Below are positions 35,685 through 43,974 of a stretch of DNA of 51,774 nucleotides, piece by piece. The notes below the pieces were generated by a model. It made no database searches. It had not been told where the DNA came from and was given only the letters and a program-made list of their open reading frames with translations. Both the position numbers and the translations under genes were made by a program. The DNA lies in NCBI GenBank assembly GCA_028704435.1, contig JAQWFL010000018.1:1-51774 (forward strand), in the 5' to 3' direction. Position 1 is the stretch's first letter; each line of letters opens with the position of its first letter. The DNA is from Anaerostipes sp. (GTDB lineage: Bacteria > Bacillota > Clostridia > Lachnospirales > Lachnospiraceae).

Positions 35685-35719
35685 AAAAAAGTGCAGGTCT
35701 TCGGACTTGCACTTTTTTT
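35685..35719 (+). terminator. terminator after metH
   Basis: AAAAGTGCAGGTC / GACTTGCACTTTT around a UUCG tetraloop, then a T-run. Strong. Confidence 0.93.
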
Positions 35720-35729
35720 GAAACAGTTG

Positions 35730-35758
35730 TTGACAAATTATTTTAAATGACATATAAT
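35730..35758 (+). promoter_or_regulatory. cysK promoter
   Basis: Full consensus TTGACA (35730-35735), 17-bp spacer and TATAAT (35753-35758). Confidence 0.92.
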
Positions 35759-35779
35759 CCTATTAAACAGATAGGAATT
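35756..35779 (+). promoter_or_regulatory. dyad operator over the cysK start site, possible CymR/Rrf2-type site
   Basis: TCCTAT (35758-35763) and ATAGGA (35771-35776) form a dyad with a 7-bp spacer, extended by AA and ATT on the sides. It overlaps the -10 end and the likely start site, a repressor position. The form resembles Rrf2-family (CymR) cysteine-repressor sites, from memory. Confidence 0.5.
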
Positions 35780-35831
35780 AAGGTAATTAAATAGTTAACC
35801 CTTATCATCACATATTATAGGAGGATTTATT

Positions 35832-36764
35832 ATGTCAAACATTTATAAAGGAACAACAGAATTAATAGGAAACACACCACTTGTGGAAGTTGTAAATATT
35901 GAGAAGGATTTGAACCTTGAAGCAAAGTTATTAGTGAAGTTAGAGTATTTCAATCCAGCAGGAAGTGTTAAGGATAGAGTTGCAAAGGCAATGATTGAAG
36001 ATGGGGAAGAAAAGGGATTATTAAAAGAAGGTTCTGTAATTATTGAACCTACTTCTGGAAATACAGGAATTGGTCTTGCAGCCATTGCAGCATCGAAAGG
36101 ATATGAGGTTATTTTAACTATGCCAGAGACAATGAGCGTAGAAAGAAGAAATATCCTAAAAGCATATGGAGCAAAGCTTGATTTGACAGATGGAAGCAAG
36201 GGAATGACAGGAGCAATTGCACGTGCAGAGGAATTAGCAAAAGAGATTCCAAACAGTTTTATTCCAGGTCAGTTTGTGAATCCAGCAAATCCAGCAGCCC
36301 ACGAAGCAACCACAGGGCCTGAAATTTGGAATGATACAGATGGTGAGGTTGATATTTTTGTTGCAGGAGTTGGAACAGGTGGAACTGTAACTGGAATCGG
36401 AAAATATTTAAAATCTAAGAAGCCGGAAGTTCAGATTGTAGCAATGGAACCAGCAAGTTCGCCAGTGTTGTCAGAAGGAAAAGGTGGAGCTCATAAGATT
36501 CAAGGAATTGGGGCTGGATTTGTACCAGATGTTTTAGATACAAAGAGTTATGACGAGGTTGTAACTGTGGAAAATGAAAAAGCATTTGAATATGGAAAAT
36601 ATATTGCAAAGAAAGAGGGAGTTTTAGTGGGTATCTCCTCTGGAGCAGCTCTATATGCAGCGATTCAGTTAGCACAGCGCCCAGAAAATAAAGGAAAAAC
36701 AATTGTTGCACTATTACCAGATAATGGAGATCGTTACTATTCAACTGCGCTGTTTGAAAATTAA
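35832..36764 (+). CDS. cysK: cysteine synthase A (O-acetylserine sulfhydrylase)
   Basis: 310 residues. The PLP lysine is K47 in NPAGSVKDRVA; substrate loop EPTSGNTGIGLA and phosphate-binding GVGTGGTVTGIGKYL are intact, and PDNGDRYYSTALF closes the protein as in CysK. It joins O-acetylserine and sulfide to cysteine. AGGAGGA lies upstream of the ATG. It has its own consensus promoter and a dyad operator, so it is regulated separately from the methionine genes ahead of it. Confidence 0.96.
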   Translation: MSNIYKGTTELIGNTPLVEVVNIEKDLNLEAKLLVKLEYFNPAGSVKDRVAKAMIEDGEEKGLLKEGSVIIEPTSGNTGIGLAAIAASKGYEVILTMPETMSVERRNILKAYGAKLDLTDGSKGMTGAIARAEELAKEIPNSFIPGQFVNPANPAAHEATTGPEIWNDTDGEVDIFVAGVGTGGTVTGIGKYLKSKKPEVQIVAMEPASSPVLSEGKGGAHKIQGIGAGFVPDVLDTKSYDEVVTVENEKAFEYGKYIAKKEGVLVGISSGAALYAAIQLAQRPENKGKTIVALLPDNGDRYYSTALFEN

Positions 36765-36776
36765 AATCAAAAGATT

Positions 36777-36811
36777 AAAGATCTAAGATTTATTCTTAGG
36801 TCTTTCTTTGT
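36777..36811 (+). terminator. terminator after cysK
   Basis: AAAGATCTAAGA / TCTTAGGTCTTT, 12 bp with one wobble and a 5-nt loop, then CTTTG. The T-run is interrupted. Confidence 0.75.
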
Positions 36812-36840
36812 ATTAAAATGTAAATAAAGTTACTCTGCAG

Positions 36841-37305
36841 ATTTGTTGCTCAGGCAATATAATTGTATTTTTTGAAAAAAGTGAAGCAGCATTTCACGAT
36901 TTTCCCAATGAGTATATTCATCAAGGAAGTAATGTATTTGATACAGGGCTAAACTTGAAATTACCTCAGAAATATATCTTGATCCCTCTTGACATTTATA
37001 AGAAAAAACGCCACAATTATGGTATAACTAATAAGCTAGATGCCTGGCTTGCGTTCTTAACCCAGGAGGATCCAGAGGAAATAATAGAATTGATTGATAA
37101 ATATCCGGAGTTTATGGAGCTTTATCAACAGCTCTACGATTATTGCCAAAATATTGAGGGAGTGATGGAGATGTTTTCAAAAGAATTACATGAGCTAGAT
37201 AAAAACACAGTGAAATATATGATAGAAGAACAACAGGCAGAAATAGAAAAACAGAAGAAAGAGATAGAGAAATTAAAAGAACAATTAGTTGTGTTGAAAA
37301 AATAA
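36841..37305 (+). pseudogene. Rpn-family (PD-(D/E)XK) recombination-promoting nuclease, C-terminal remnant
   Basis: The frame is open from about 36841 without a start codon. It reads FFEKSEAAFHDFPNEYIHQG, then DTGLNLKLPQKYILIPLDIY, NKLDAWLAFLTQEDPEEII and KELHELDKNTVKYMIEEQQ, the C-terminal part of Rpn/PDDEXK transposase-like proteins, with a Lys/Gln-rich coiled-coil tail. The N-terminal nuclease core is gone. A TTG at 36955 could start a 116-residue product, but nothing supports its use. These genes are often mobile and often decayed. Confidence 0.8.
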
Positions 37306-37319
37306 TAGGAAATATAGTG

Positions 37320-37351
37320 AAGAGATTTAAGAGAAATTCTTAAGTCTCTTT
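37320..37351 (+). terminator. terminator after the Rpn remnant
   Basis: AAGAGATTTAAGA / TCTTAAGTCTCTT, 13 bp with one wobble and a 5-nt loop, weak T-run (TTG). Confidence 0.6.
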
Positions 37352-37380
37352 GTGCGTTTATAGATTATTTTCCATTGTTC

Positions 37381-37389
37381 TGATATAAT
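37381..37389 (+). promoter_or_regulatory. extended -10 promoter of the threonine aldolase gene
   Basis: TGA-TATAAT at 37381-37389, about 30 bp before the ATG. The -35 is weak. Confidence 0.55.
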
Positions 37390-37419
37390 TATTCTGACTA
37401 CGAAACAAAGGAGAATGAT

Positions 37420-38454
37420 ATGATTCGATTTGAGTGTGATTATGCTGAAGGAGCACATCCTAAAGTATTAGAATTAATGAATAAAACAAATATGGAGCAG
37501 ACAGCAGGATATGGAATGGATGAATACTGTCAAAAAGCAGAGGGAATGATCAAAGATATTTGCAATTATGAGAACTTGGATGTCCATTTTCTTATGGGAG
37601 GAACCCAGGCTAATAAGACAGTGATTGCATCAATTTTAAAGCCGTATCAAGGAGTTGTTTGTGTGGATACAGGGCACATCAATGTTCATGAAACAGGAGC
37701 AGTAGAAGCCACAGGACACAAGGTTTTGTGTGTGCCAGGCCATGATGGGAAGATGGGTGCCAGCCAGATTCGGGAAATATATAGAGCCCATGTGGGGGAT
37801 GAAAATCACGAGCATGTAGTTCAGCCAGGGATGGTGTATATTTCTAATCCAACAGAATGTGGAACAATTTATAAGAAGAAAGAATTAGCAGAGATTCATG
37901 AGGTCTGCAAGAATTATGGGTTGCCATTATTTATTGATGGGGCAAGACTAGGGTATGGACTAGCTAGTTCTGAAAATGATATTACGATGGAAGATATGGC
38001 AAGAATGTGTGATGTGTTTTATATTGGAGGAACTAAGCAAGGTGCGTTGTTTGGAGAAGCAGTTGTAATTATAAATGATGCACTGAAAAGGAATTTTCGA
38101 TATATGATGAAACAAGAGGGGGCTATGCTTGCAAAAGGACGGCTTCTTGGAATTCAGTTTGCAGCCTTGTTAGAGAACAATTTGTATTTTGAACTTTCAA
38201 AAAAGGCAGATCAACTTGCAATGGAAATTAAAGAGGCATTTTTGGATAAAGGATATGAACTTTTTGTAGAGTCAGATACCAATCAGCAGTTTCCCATTTT
38301 ACCACATAGGATTATGGCAGCACTTGGAGTAGACTATGCATTCTGCTTTTGGGAGAAAGTTGACGAAGGGCATAGTGCAGTGAGGTTTTGTACAAGCTGG
38401 GCAACCAAAGAAGAAGATGTAAAACAGCTTATTGAAGACATTCCAGAGAAGTAG
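37420..38454 (+). CDS. ltaE: low-specificity threonine aldolase / beta-eliminating lyase family
   Basis: 344 residues, fold type I PLP enzyme. It begins IRFECDYAEGAHPKVLELM, has MGGTQANKTVIAS (59-71), FIDGARLGYGLAS (181-193) and the PLP lysine K206 in YIGGTKQGALFGE. The family cleaves threonine or allo-threonine to glycine and acetaldehyde; some members prefer other beta-hydroxy amino acids, so the symbol is provisional. AAAGGAGAA precedes the ATG. The next gene starts 12 bp after its stop, so it may lead the operon that follows. Confidence 0.88.
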   Translation: MIRFECDYAEGAHPKVLELMNKTNMEQTAGYGMDEYCQKAEGMIKDICNYENLDVHFLMGGTQANKTVIASILKPYQGVVCVDTGHINVHETGAVEATGHKVLCVPGHDGKMGASQIREIYRAHVGDENHEHVVQPGMVYISNPTECGTIYKKKELAEIHEVCKNYGLPLFIDGARLGYGLASSENDITMEDMARMCDVFYIGGTKQGALFGEAVVIINDALKRNFRYMMKQEGAMLAKGRLLGIQFAALLENNLYFELSKKADQLAMEIKEAFLDKGYELFVESDTNQQFPILPHRIMAALGVDYAFCFWEKVDEGHSAVRFCTSWATKEEDVKQLIEDIPEK

Positions 38455-38466
38455 AAAGGACTAGTT

Positions 38467-39405
38467 ATGAGATTTTGTTATCGCGAAGAGGGTGATGAAA
38501 TTACCATTTTAAGGTGTTATGGGAAAGAAGCTTTCATTGAGATTCCAAAGAAGATAAAAGGAAAGTCAGTGACGAAATTAGCACCCTATACATTCTCTGA
38601 CCGAAAGAGAAAAGAAGAGGATGGATCATTTTACGATACAGGTTTTGATAATGGTGAATTACCTATCCTATGTGGACGAGATGTGAGTGAAGTGATAATT
38701 CCTGAAACAGTGGTAGAGCTTGGAAATTATTTATTTTATGGCTGTGCTAATCTAAGGCGCATTTATGTGACGCAAAATATTCTTCGAACAGGGCGAGGTG
38801 TGTTTACAGGATGTAAGCCACAGAAGATTGACATGGAGTATTTTCATGGGACAAAGTCTTGTTTGAAAGATATTATTGGGGATATCAGGTTTTGTCTGGA
38901 TGTGAAACTGTGGATAGATGGGCAGGAAATCCGTTTAATTTTTCCAGAATATTATGAAGAAGCAGTGGAGAACACGCCAGCTAGAATTGTAGAAAATTAT
39001 TTTAATGGTTCTGGGTATAAATACCGACAGTGTGTATTTCAAAAAGGAATTGATTTGGAAAATTATGACGAGTTATTTCCAGAAGCAATTTCTTTGGAGA
39101 AGGAAATAACGGTTGTAAGGCTTGCCATGAACCGTCTATTATATCCCTACAAATTGGAGACACAAGCAAAGGAACAGTATGTTTCTTATTTAAAAGAACA
39201 TATGGAGAAATTACTGGACATTTTGTTAAAGAGAGAAAAGATAGAAGAATTCCAGACTCTGTCCAAGATGGATGTTTGGAACGAAGAGTCTATTAATAAA
39301 GCCATAGAGATAACAGCAAAGACAGAAAAAAGAGAACTGCTCAGTTTTTTAATGAATGAAAAAAGAGAGCGATTTGGACAGAAAAAGAAGACATTTGAAC
39401 TTTAG
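38467..39405 (+). CDS. leucine-rich-repeat (BspA-like) protein of the VWA/MoxR operon
   Basis: 312 residues, no signal peptide, so cytosolic. The N-terminal 130 residues have BspA-type LRR units (IPKKIKGKSVTKLAPYTFSD, then VSEVIIPETVVELGNYLFYG and ANLRRIYVTQNILRTG). The rest is helical and charged with no family I recognise. It lies 8 bp before the VWA gene and is part of a three-gene unit. A substrate- or partner-recognition role for the ATPase/VWA pair is plausible from the LRR fold but is inference. Confidence 0.7.
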   Translation: MRFCYREEGDEITILRCYGKEAFIEIPKKIKGKSVTKLAPYTFSDRKRKEEDGSFYDTGFDNGELPILCGRDVSEVIIPETVVELGNYLFYGCANLRRIYVTQNILRTGRGVFTGCKPQKIDMEYFHGTKSCLKDIIGDIRFCLDVKLWIDGQEIRLIFPEYYEEAVENTPARIVENYFNGSGYKYRQCVFQKGIDLENYDELFPEAISLEKEITVVRLAMNRLLYPYKLETQAKEQYVSYLKEHMEKLLDILLKREKIEEFQTLSKMDVWNEESINKAIEITAKTEKRELLSFLMNEKRERFGQKKKTFEL

Positions 39406-39413
39406 GAGATAAT

Positions 39414-40733
39414 ATGGGACCAGAGGAAAAGCTACAAGAAAATATAGAAGAAGCAGGTCGTGGAATTTTGATGCTTGCAAGAGATGAACTGTATCTTAGT
39501 ATGCGGTTTTTAGATGTTGCCCTAAGTAGTTTTGATTATGTCTTAGATCCGGGAGTAGAAAGCGTAGGTACAGATGGAAATATAATCTATTATGAGATTG
39601 GAAAACTGGCAGGTTGGTTTTCTAGAGATCGGATTTATGTGAACCGGATGTATCTTCATATGTTATTTCACTGTATTTTCAGGCATATGGTTTTGATAGC
39701 TGGAAAGGATATGAGATTGTGGAATCTTTCCTGTGATATTGCAGTGGAAGCATTGATGGATGAATGGTATGTAAGACCTATTCGAAGAGGTATGAGTCTT
39801 CTGCGAAGGGAAACTTATGGAAAGTTTAAGAAAGACATTCAGGTTATGAATGCCCAGAGTATTTACCGATATTTTCAAAAAACACAACTTGACGAAAAAG
39901 AAATACAGAAATTAGAAAATGAGTTTTTAGTGGATGATCACAGACTTTGGTATAAAAATAACAACCCTCAAATGCAACAGGAAATCAACCAAAAGTGGCA
40001 GGATATTAGTGAAAGCATGGAAACTGATATGCAGACATTTTCAAAGGAGGCATCTGCAGATGCTGGAGACTTTGTAAAACAGATGGAGATTGCCAATAAG
40101 GACCGCTATGATTATCGAAGATTTCTCCAAAAATTCTCAGTTTTAGGAGAAGAAATTACAATAGATGAAGATTCCTTTGATTATATTTTCTACAGTTATG
40201 GACTTCGTATGTATGAAAATATGCCTCTTATTGAGCCACAGGAATGGAAGGAAGTTAAGAAGATTCAGGATTTTGTCATTGTCATAGATACATCCATGTC
40301 CTGTTCAGGAGAATTAGTAAAAAGTTTTTTAGAGGAAACTTATAGCATTTTAATGGAGAATGAAAGCTTTTTCCATAAAGTAAATATTCATATTGTACAG
40401 TGTGATGAGAAGATTCAGGATGATAAAAAGATTACAGACGAGATGGAATTAAAAGAATATATGGAACATTTAGATTTGAAAGGAGAAGGTGGAACAGATT
40501 TTCGTCCAGCCTTTACCTATATCAATGAATTAGTTTCTAAGGGAGAATTTCATCAGTTAAGAGGTGTTCTTTACTTTACCGATGGACAAGGTATTTTCCC
40601 GAAAAAAATGCCAAATTACGAGACAGCATTTATAATGATGCAGGATAACTATGAAGAGGTAGAAGTTCCATCATGGGCAATGAAATTAACCGTGGACTTA
40701 GATGACTTGGAGGAAATGAAACATGAACATTAA
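39414..40733 (+). CDS. DUF2201-type putative metallopeptidase domain with VWA domain
   Basis: 439 residues. The N-terminal part resembles DUF2201: YEIGKLAGWFSRDRIYVNRM, then LHMLFHCIFRHMV, where a protease would have HExxH but here reads H-M-L-F-H, so the catalytic Glu is replaced by Met. The C-terminal VWA-like domain (about 285-430) has the MIDAS motif DTSMS in FVIVIDTSMSCSGE and GEGGTDFRPAF with the Thr and Asp. VWA proteins of this type work with MoxR AAA+ ATPases as a chaperone pair. The next gene is such an ATPase and overlaps by 11 bp. Confidence 0.82.
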   Translation: MGPEEKLQENIEEAGRGILMLARDELYLSMRFLDVALSSFDYVLDPGVESVGTDGNIIYYEIGKLAGWFSRDRIYVNRMYLHMLFHCIFRHMVLIAGKDMRLWNLSCDIAVEALMDEWYVRPIRRGMSLLRRETYGKFKKDIQVMNAQSIYRYFQKTQLDEKEIQKLENEFLVDDHRLWYKNNNPQMQQEINQKWQDISESMETDMQTFSKEASADAGDFVKQMEIANKDRYDYRRFLQKFSVLGEEITIDEDSFDYIFYSYGLRMYENMPLIEPQEWKEVKKIQDFVIVIDTSMSCSGELVKSFLEETYSILMENESFFHKVNIHIVQCDEKIQDDKKITDEMELKEYMEHLDLKGEGGTDFRPAFTYINELVSKGEFHQLRGVLYFTDGQGIFPKKMPNYETAFIMMQDNYEEVEVPSWAMKLTVDLDDLEEMKHEH

Positions 40734-42198
40734 ACGAGCAAAGCAAGAAATACAAGATTCTATAGAAGCATATTTACAAAAGGATGAGGATGGGGCTTAT
40801 TATATTGATACCATTCGACAGAGACCTATTTTACTCATGGGGCCTCCAGGAATTGGAAAGACACAGATTATGGGGCAGATTGCCAAAGAGTGTGGAGTAA
40901 ATCTAGTTGCATACACTATTACGCATCATACGAGGCAAAGTGCTATTGGACTACCATTTATTAAGGAGAAATCCTTTCAGGAGGAAGAACATTCTGTAAC
41001 AGAATATACTATGAGTGAAATTATTGCTGCAGTTTATGAAAAGATTGAGCTCACAGGAATCAAAGAAGGAATCTTATTTATTGATGAGATTAACTGTGTA
41101 TCAGAAACATTGGCACCTACTATGCTTCAATTCTTACAATGCAAAATGTTTGGAAATCAGAGCATTCCAGAAGGCTGGGTTATTGTGGCAGCAGGAAATC
41201 CACCAGAATACAACAAATCTGTTCGAGAATTTGACGTAGTGACCCTGGATCGAATCAAAAAGGTAGATGTAAAAGAAGATTTTGAAGTGTGGAAAGAGTA
41301 TGCCTATGAGGCGGGGGTTCATCCAGCGGTTATTGCATATCTTGAAATTAAAAAAGAGAACTTTTATCGCATGGAAAATACAGTAGATGGAAAAATGTTT
41401 GCTACTGCCAGAGGATGGGAAGATCTTTCGGAAATTATTAAGGCATATGATAGACTTGGAAAAACCATAGATCGTAATGTGGTATTTCAATACATCCAAT
41501 ATTGGAAGATATCCAAAGATTTTGCCAATTACCTAGAACTTTATAAAAGGTATGAGGAAGACTATCAAGTCGCTAATATTCTAAAAGGCGAGTATACAGA
41601 TACCATGTTAGAGCGATTGAAATATGCTGCTTTTGACGAAAAATTAAGTGTTATCAGTCTGCTAATGAGCAAACTAGGGGAAGGGTTCCAACAATATAAA
41701 GATTTGGATGAGTTTGTGACACTTCTTCATAGAAATCTTGGACTACTTGGAGAAAATCAATCCTTTGAAACAACTATTGTCACTTTGCGCGAAGAATATG
41801 AATCCAAAAAAAGTGGAGAGCAGTTAAGCAAAAAAGAAGACAAATTATATCAAAATGTCCTTCATACACTAGAACTTTATAAGCAAAGAGTGCAAGAAGA
41901 ACGTATTCATGAAAATGAGATGTTTGACCATGTAAGAAGTTGGTTTGCAAAGGAAGTAGAAAAAAGGGAAAATTTAATCGAAAAGATACAAAAGCAGTTA
42001 ACCTGTGCTTTTGAATTTATGGAAGATGCATTTGGATCTAGTCAAGAGATGACTATTTTTGTTACTGAGCTAAATACCAATTACTATAGTGTGAAGTTTA
42101 TCAATGAAAATGGATGTGATAAATATTATCAATACAACAAGGGACTTTTGTTTGATGAAAGAGAAGCACAGATTATGTCAAAATTAAATAGATTATAA
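40723..42198 (+). CDS. MoxR-type AAA+ ATPase
   Basis: 491 residues. Walker A GPPGIGKTQIM is at about 38-48, Walker B ILFIDEINCVSE at about 113-124, sensor 1 IVAAGNPPEYNKS at about 155-167, and the downstream lid follows. The C-terminal 170 residues are helical (QRVQEERIHENEMFDHVRSW) and unfamiliar. MoxR ATPases remodel or insert metal into target proteins together with VWA partners; the target here is unknown. The ATG lies inside the VWA gene. The operon ends in a terminator. Confidence 0.87.
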   Translation: MNIKRAKQEIQDSIEAYLQKDEDGAYYIDTIRQRPILLMGPPGIGKTQIMGQIAKECGVNLVAYTITHHTRQSAIGLPFIKEKSFQEEEHSVTEYTMSEIIAAVYEKIELTGIKEGILFIDEINCVSETLAPTMLQFLQCKMFGNQSIPEGWVIVAAGNPPEYNKSVREFDVVTLDRIKKVDVKEDFEVWKEYAYEAGVHPAVIAYLEIKKENFYRMENTVDGKMFATARGWEDLSEIIKAYDRLGKTIDRNVVFQYIQYWKISKDFANYLELYKRYEEDYQVANILKGEYTDTMLERLKYAAFDEKLSVISLLMSKLGEGFQQYKDLDEFVTLLHRNLGLLGENQSFETTIVTLREEYESKKSGEQLSKKEDKLYQNVLHTLELYKQRVQEERIHENEMFDHVRSWFAKEVEKRENLIEKIQKQLTCAFEFMEDAFGSSQEMTIFVTELNTNYYSVKFINENGCDKYYQYNKGLLFDEREAQIMSKLNRL

Positions 42199-42205
42199 AA
42201 GAAAT

Positions 42206-42252
42206 GCCATCAATCTGATGTGACCACTAAAAATTAGACTGATGGCTTTTTT
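42206..42252 (+). terminator. terminator after the LRR/VWA/ATPase operon
   Basis: GCCATCA / TGATGGC plus CT/AG pairs above, then TTTTTT. Confidence 0.85.
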
Positions 42253-42263
42253 CGTAAATAGCA

Positions 42264-42292
42264 TTGACAAAGGACTAGATATGAGATAAAAT
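42264..42292 (+). promoter_or_regulatory. tRNA-Gly promoter
   Basis: TTGACA (42264-42269), 17-bp spacer, TAAAAT (42287-42292), 22 bp before the tRNA. Confidence 0.85.
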
Positions 42293-42314
42293 TATTTTTG
42301 CTGAAAACATATAT

Positions 42315-42387
42315 GCGATAGTAGTACAGTTGGTAGTACGCAACCTTGCCAAGGTTGAGGTCGCGAGTTCGAGTCTCGTCTGTCGCT
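42315..42387 (+). tRNA. tRNA-Gly (anticodon GCC), intact after integration
   Basis: 73 nt. Acceptor GCGATAG / CTGTCGC (one wobble), anticodon loop CTTGCCA, T-arm TCGCG-AGTTCGAGT-CTCG region. The 3' 43 bases are the attachment-site core shared with the right end of the element, so the integration restored a full gene. Confidence 0.93.
42345..42387 (+). repeat. attL, 43-bp core in tRNA-Gly
   Basis: Identical to 50998-51040; the base before it differs (C here, G on the right), as does the base after (T to G here, T to C on the right). Confidence 0.93.
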
Positions 42388-42394
42388 TGTATTA

Positions 42395-42432
42395 AACCCT
42401 TGAAAACTCTACGTTTTTGAGGGTTGTTTTTT
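42395..42432 (+). terminator. element-borne terminator behind tRNA-Gly
   Basis: AACCCT / AGGGTT with inner AAAAC / GTTTT around TCTAC, then GTTTTTTG. It came in with the element and replaces the native terminator now stranded at 51047. Confidence 0.8.
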
Positions 42433-42445
42433 GTCCTTTTATTAT

Positions 42446-42468
42446 TTCGTTAAAGTTTTTCGTTAAAG
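42446..42468 (+). repeat. paired GTTAAAG repeats near attL, possible integrase arm sites
   Basis: Two copies of TTTCGTTAAAG with CGTTAAAG at 42448-42455 and 42461-42468, 13 bp apart. The second overlaps the integrase stop. A matching pair lies near attR. Confidence 0.55.
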
Positions 42469-43599
42469 TTTGAATATACTTTTCTCATAGTCCGATATTG
42501 CTTTTGTTGATTGTCGGCTTCTGATATGTGCATAAGTTTGTAAAAAAGTCTTTGGACTGTTCCCCATGATGTCGCTTAATACCTTTTCACTTTCCCCATG
42601 TTCGTAATTGTTGGTAGCAAATGAATGCCGGAGATTATAAAGTGGTATCATTGGCAACTGATCGGGTTCATTCTCATTATATTCTTTTAATGCTTTTCTG
42701 AACTTCTTAGAATAATAATTGGGGCTTACTGGATGCCCCTTGATTGTATAAAACAAAAAGTCATGTTGATAGTCTGGATGATATGACTTAAGCCACATTT
42801 TCTTTTCTGTTTGTTTCTTTACCACATCAAAAAGCATTCCAGGAAGATAAAGTCCCCTTATGGATCCTTTTGTTTTGGTATCTTTTATATTGCCTAATCG
42901 GTCATAATTTCTATGTAATGTTAGTATATGCTCATTCTCAATAAAATCATCATCAGCAAAACCACAACATTCTGTAGGACGTACACCCAAGAGCAGAGAG
43001 ACACAAAACATAGGGTAGTAATGATGTTGTTTAATGGTGCTGCTAGTCAAAAACATTCCTATTTGTTCATCGGTCCACGTTCTCTTTTTCGTATATGGCA
43101 CATTTAACCGTTTGATACCTAGCATTGGGTTTTCTGTATAAGTCATAAGATGCAGTGTATTGATAGCAAACTGAAGCACTAAAGACATTACATTGATACA
43201 CTTATTGACTGTTTCTGGGCTATATTTCTTCGCAAGGGTATTTATATAGCCTTGTATCTTAATCGTGCTTATTCGGTCAATCTGGTGCGTTCCTAATACT
43301 TCTTTAATATGCCTCGTATAAAAATAAGTATAGGTTTGAAGTGTGCCAGGTTCATAATTATTTACAGTGGATTCTAACCATAGATTAGCCACTTGGTCAA
43401 AGGTTTGTTTCTTTTGGTTGTGTCGTTTACCTTTGCTGATTTCTTTTATTATTTGTGCTTCATCTTGTACCGCATCTTTTTTCTTGTCTCTCATCTTTCC
43501 GGTTACAGATTTTAAGGTAGCAGGGTTCCACACGTTAGCATAATAACGAGTGGTAACCTTGCCATTCTTCTTTTTATATGTTCTTTTTTGTATACTCAT
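42463..43599 (-). CDS. int: tyrosine recombinase (integrase) of the element
   Basis: 378 residues. An N-terminal AP2-like arm-binding region (QKRTYKKKNGKVTTRYYANV) leads to a SAM-like core-binding domain (WLESTVNNYEPGTLQTYTYF), then the catalytic domain with Arg207 (LLGVRPTE), Arg324-His325 (YNLRHSFAT) and the nucleophile Tyr356 (FLQTYAH). The usual first His of HxLRH is Tyr here and the later GH is GN (MGNSPKT), substitutions seen in some Bacillota integrases. It sits next to attL, as expected for an integrase that uses the tRNA 3' end. RBS AAAGGAATT. Confidence 0.93.
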   Translation of the reverse strand: MSIQKRTYKKKNGKVTTRYYANVWNPATLKSVTGKMRDKKKDAVQDEAQIIKEISKGKRHNQKKQTFDQVANLWLESTVNNYEPGTLQTYTYFYTRHIKEVLGTHQIDRISTIKIQGYINTLAKKYSPETVNKCINVMSLVLQFAINTLHLMTYTENPMLGIKRLNVPYTKKRTWTDEQIGMFLTSSTIKQHHYYPMFCVSLLLGVRPTECCGFADDDFIENEHILTLHRNYDRLGNIKDTKTKGSIRGLYLPGMLFDVVKKQTEKKMWLKSYHPDYQHDFLFYTIKGHPVSPNYYSKKFRKALKEYNENEPDQLPMIPLYNLRHSFATNNYEHGESEKVLSDIMGNSPKTFLQTYAHIRSRQSTKAISDYEKSIFKL

Positions 43600-43619
43600 T
43601 TAATCAATTCCTTTCTTTA

Positions 43620-43639
43620 CCTGGGCGGGTATATGAAAG
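43620..43639 (+). repeat. 20-bp direct repeat, copy 1 (upstream of int)
   Basis: CCTGGGCGGGTATATGAAAG, identical to 44745-44764. It is much more GC-rich than its surroundings and lies 21 bp upstream of the minus-strand int start. Confidence 0.85.
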
Positions 43640-43668
43640 AATAATGATTTTTACGTTGATTGTTGTTG

Positions 43669-43974
43669 TTACCTTGTTCTAGCTTTTTCTAGTTGCTTTT
43701 TATAATTTTCTAGCTTTTTTTCTCTATCTGGTCTAATTATTGGTACGTCATTAGTAAATACATCAACAGCCAATTCAAGAACTTCAATTTCTTTATCGTA
43801 TTGTTTTTGCTTTCTGTAGATTGTGGCCAGTCTAGTATAAGGATGGCTACCTTGAAAACGATTTTGTATATTTTTTAAATATAGTTTTATTGCCTTGTCT
43901 GTTTCGCCTTTTTTCTCTAGGTCTCTACCTTTTATGTTGTTTTTAACCATTTTTTCTTCTGTTAATTTAATCAT
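43669..43974 (-). CDS. TPR-like protein
   Basis: 101 residues with tetratricopeptide-like helix pairs: NIKGRDLEKKGETDKAIKLY and PYTRLATIYRKQKQYDKEIEVL, then a charged end. Small TPR proteins of this type are common beside repressors of phages and integrative elements, where they may modulate the repressor. It overlaps the CI-like gene by 8 bp and must be co-translated with it. Function not established. Confidence 0.7.
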   Translation of the reverse strand: MIKLTEEKMVKNNIKGRDLEKKGETDKAIKLYLKNIQNRFQGSHPYTRLATIYRKQKQYDKEIEVLELAVDVFTNDVPIIRPDREKKLENYKKQLEKARTR

